A stretch of 64,000 nt of DNA from Emergomyces orientalis (lineage: Eukaryota > Ascomycota > Eurotiomycetes > Onygenales > Ajellomycetaceae): positions 62,001-126,000 of the forward strand of contig MOWL01000028.1 of NCBI GenBank assembly GCA_002110485.1, given 5' to 3'. Below the pieces are notes generated by a model, which ran no database searches, had not been told where the DNA came from, and was given only the letters and a program-made list of their open reading frames with translations. The stretch's first letter is position 1; each line of letters opens with the position of its first letter. The translations under genes were made by a program, and so were the position numbers. Shown one piece after another: positions 63,489-64,000 of the stretch.

Positions 63489-64000
63489 AATGATTCATTT
63501 AAATTAGAAAGTTTCAAGTTTGTATTCATACTAGTCAAAACCATGAAATAGAGAAACATGATATAAGTGAGATACATGTAACATAAATAAATATCTATCT
63601 AGTACTTGCATAGTAGCTAGACATTCAAGAAGCTAATAGATTTAATAAATAAAATCATCATATTGATTCTGCATGAAATCTAGACTGAAAATGTACTAGT
63701 AAGCAGTTCATTAAAATTAAATTACTGTGATCTTGATATATATTAATAAACTTCTTGAGAACTTCAGAAGTCAGATTGCTTGATTAATTCATGTTATAAT
63801 AACAAGCTTTTTGTCAAGCAGCTAGTCACAAAATGATTTCAGAAATTCTACTAAGAAAATCTAAATATACTATCAATACAAGTTCAGAGAAAATTCATAT
63901 ATATATAAAATTCAATCTATATTGCATTAAATCAGAATAATCTGTTAGCCCTTACAACATAGAGTTTAATAAATAGTTGTACTATACTTGTTTTGGAATC
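63489..64000. other. AT-rich flank, no supported feature
   Basis: No coding or repeat signal beyond the right TSD of the solo LTR. Confidence 0.5.

Noticed and set aside
1..64000. Genome-wide reassignment of UGA to tryptophan
   Set aside because: nbs1 and POLK end in TGA at the expected C-termini, and the LINE-B ORF1/ORF2 junctions need TGA as a stop.

Overview
The window is nuclear DNA of a filamentous ascomycete (Pezizomycotina; a Eurotiomycete-like fungus is my best guess, from gene content only). The evidence is short spliceosomal introns of about 50-110 nt (GTAAGT-type donors, CTAAC/CTGAC-type branch sites), a Zn(2)Cys(6) transcription factor gene, a fungal kinase-like gene, a DUF3435 tyrosine-recombinase relic, and Copia and Tad/I-like LINE retrotransposons.

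Layout. 0-11 kb is a loose region of accessory genes and relics: a broken member of a fungal multigene family (383-2012), a spliced kinase-like gene (2928-3715), a PD-(D/E)XK-like protein (4106-4852, minus), a gene with two MADS-like repeats (6009-6586), a RING-finger exon (8756-8998) and a broken DUF3435 recombinase (9442-11045). 11-16.2 kb is a well preserved Copia element. 17-26.4 kb is the conserved host core: a damaged Zn2Cys6 regulator, then nbs1 (FHA/BRCT subunit of the Mre11-Rad50-Nbs1 complex) and DNA polymerase kappa, divergently transcribed from about 245 bp, then a conserved fungal protein of unknown role.

26.7-63.5 kb is a retrotransposon nest whose order can be read from target-site duplications (TSDs). 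A decayed Copia (Copia-2, minus) carries LINE-C next to its 3' LTR. LINE-A copy A1 lies in its gag region, followed by tandem 3'-end copies A2 and A3. LINE-B1 sits inside A3 (13-bp TSD), LINE-B2 in AT-rich DNA (15-bp TSD), and LINE-B3 inside A4 (15-bp TSD), which has its own 14-bp TSD. A solo LTR with a 5-bp TSD closes the nest. A1 ORF2 and Copia-1 pol are intact; the others are broken.

Two observations stand out. First, almost all in-frame stops in the decayed elements are TGA, usually where relatives have tryptophan. Copia-2 reads as one frame of about 4.2 kb with about 25 TGA codons, one TAA, no internal TAG and no frameshift. This is either a mutation process restricted to GG (CC on the other strand) or toleration of UGA as a sense codon. 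Conserved Gly-to-Asp/Glu changes in the same element favour the mutational reading. Second, a 334-bp repeat present twice with 4-bp TSDs has inserted into a LINE ORF1 so that one duplicated CAGG gives a GT splice donor and the other an AG acceptor. Splicing there would restore the original reading frame exactly, as expected of an introner-like element.
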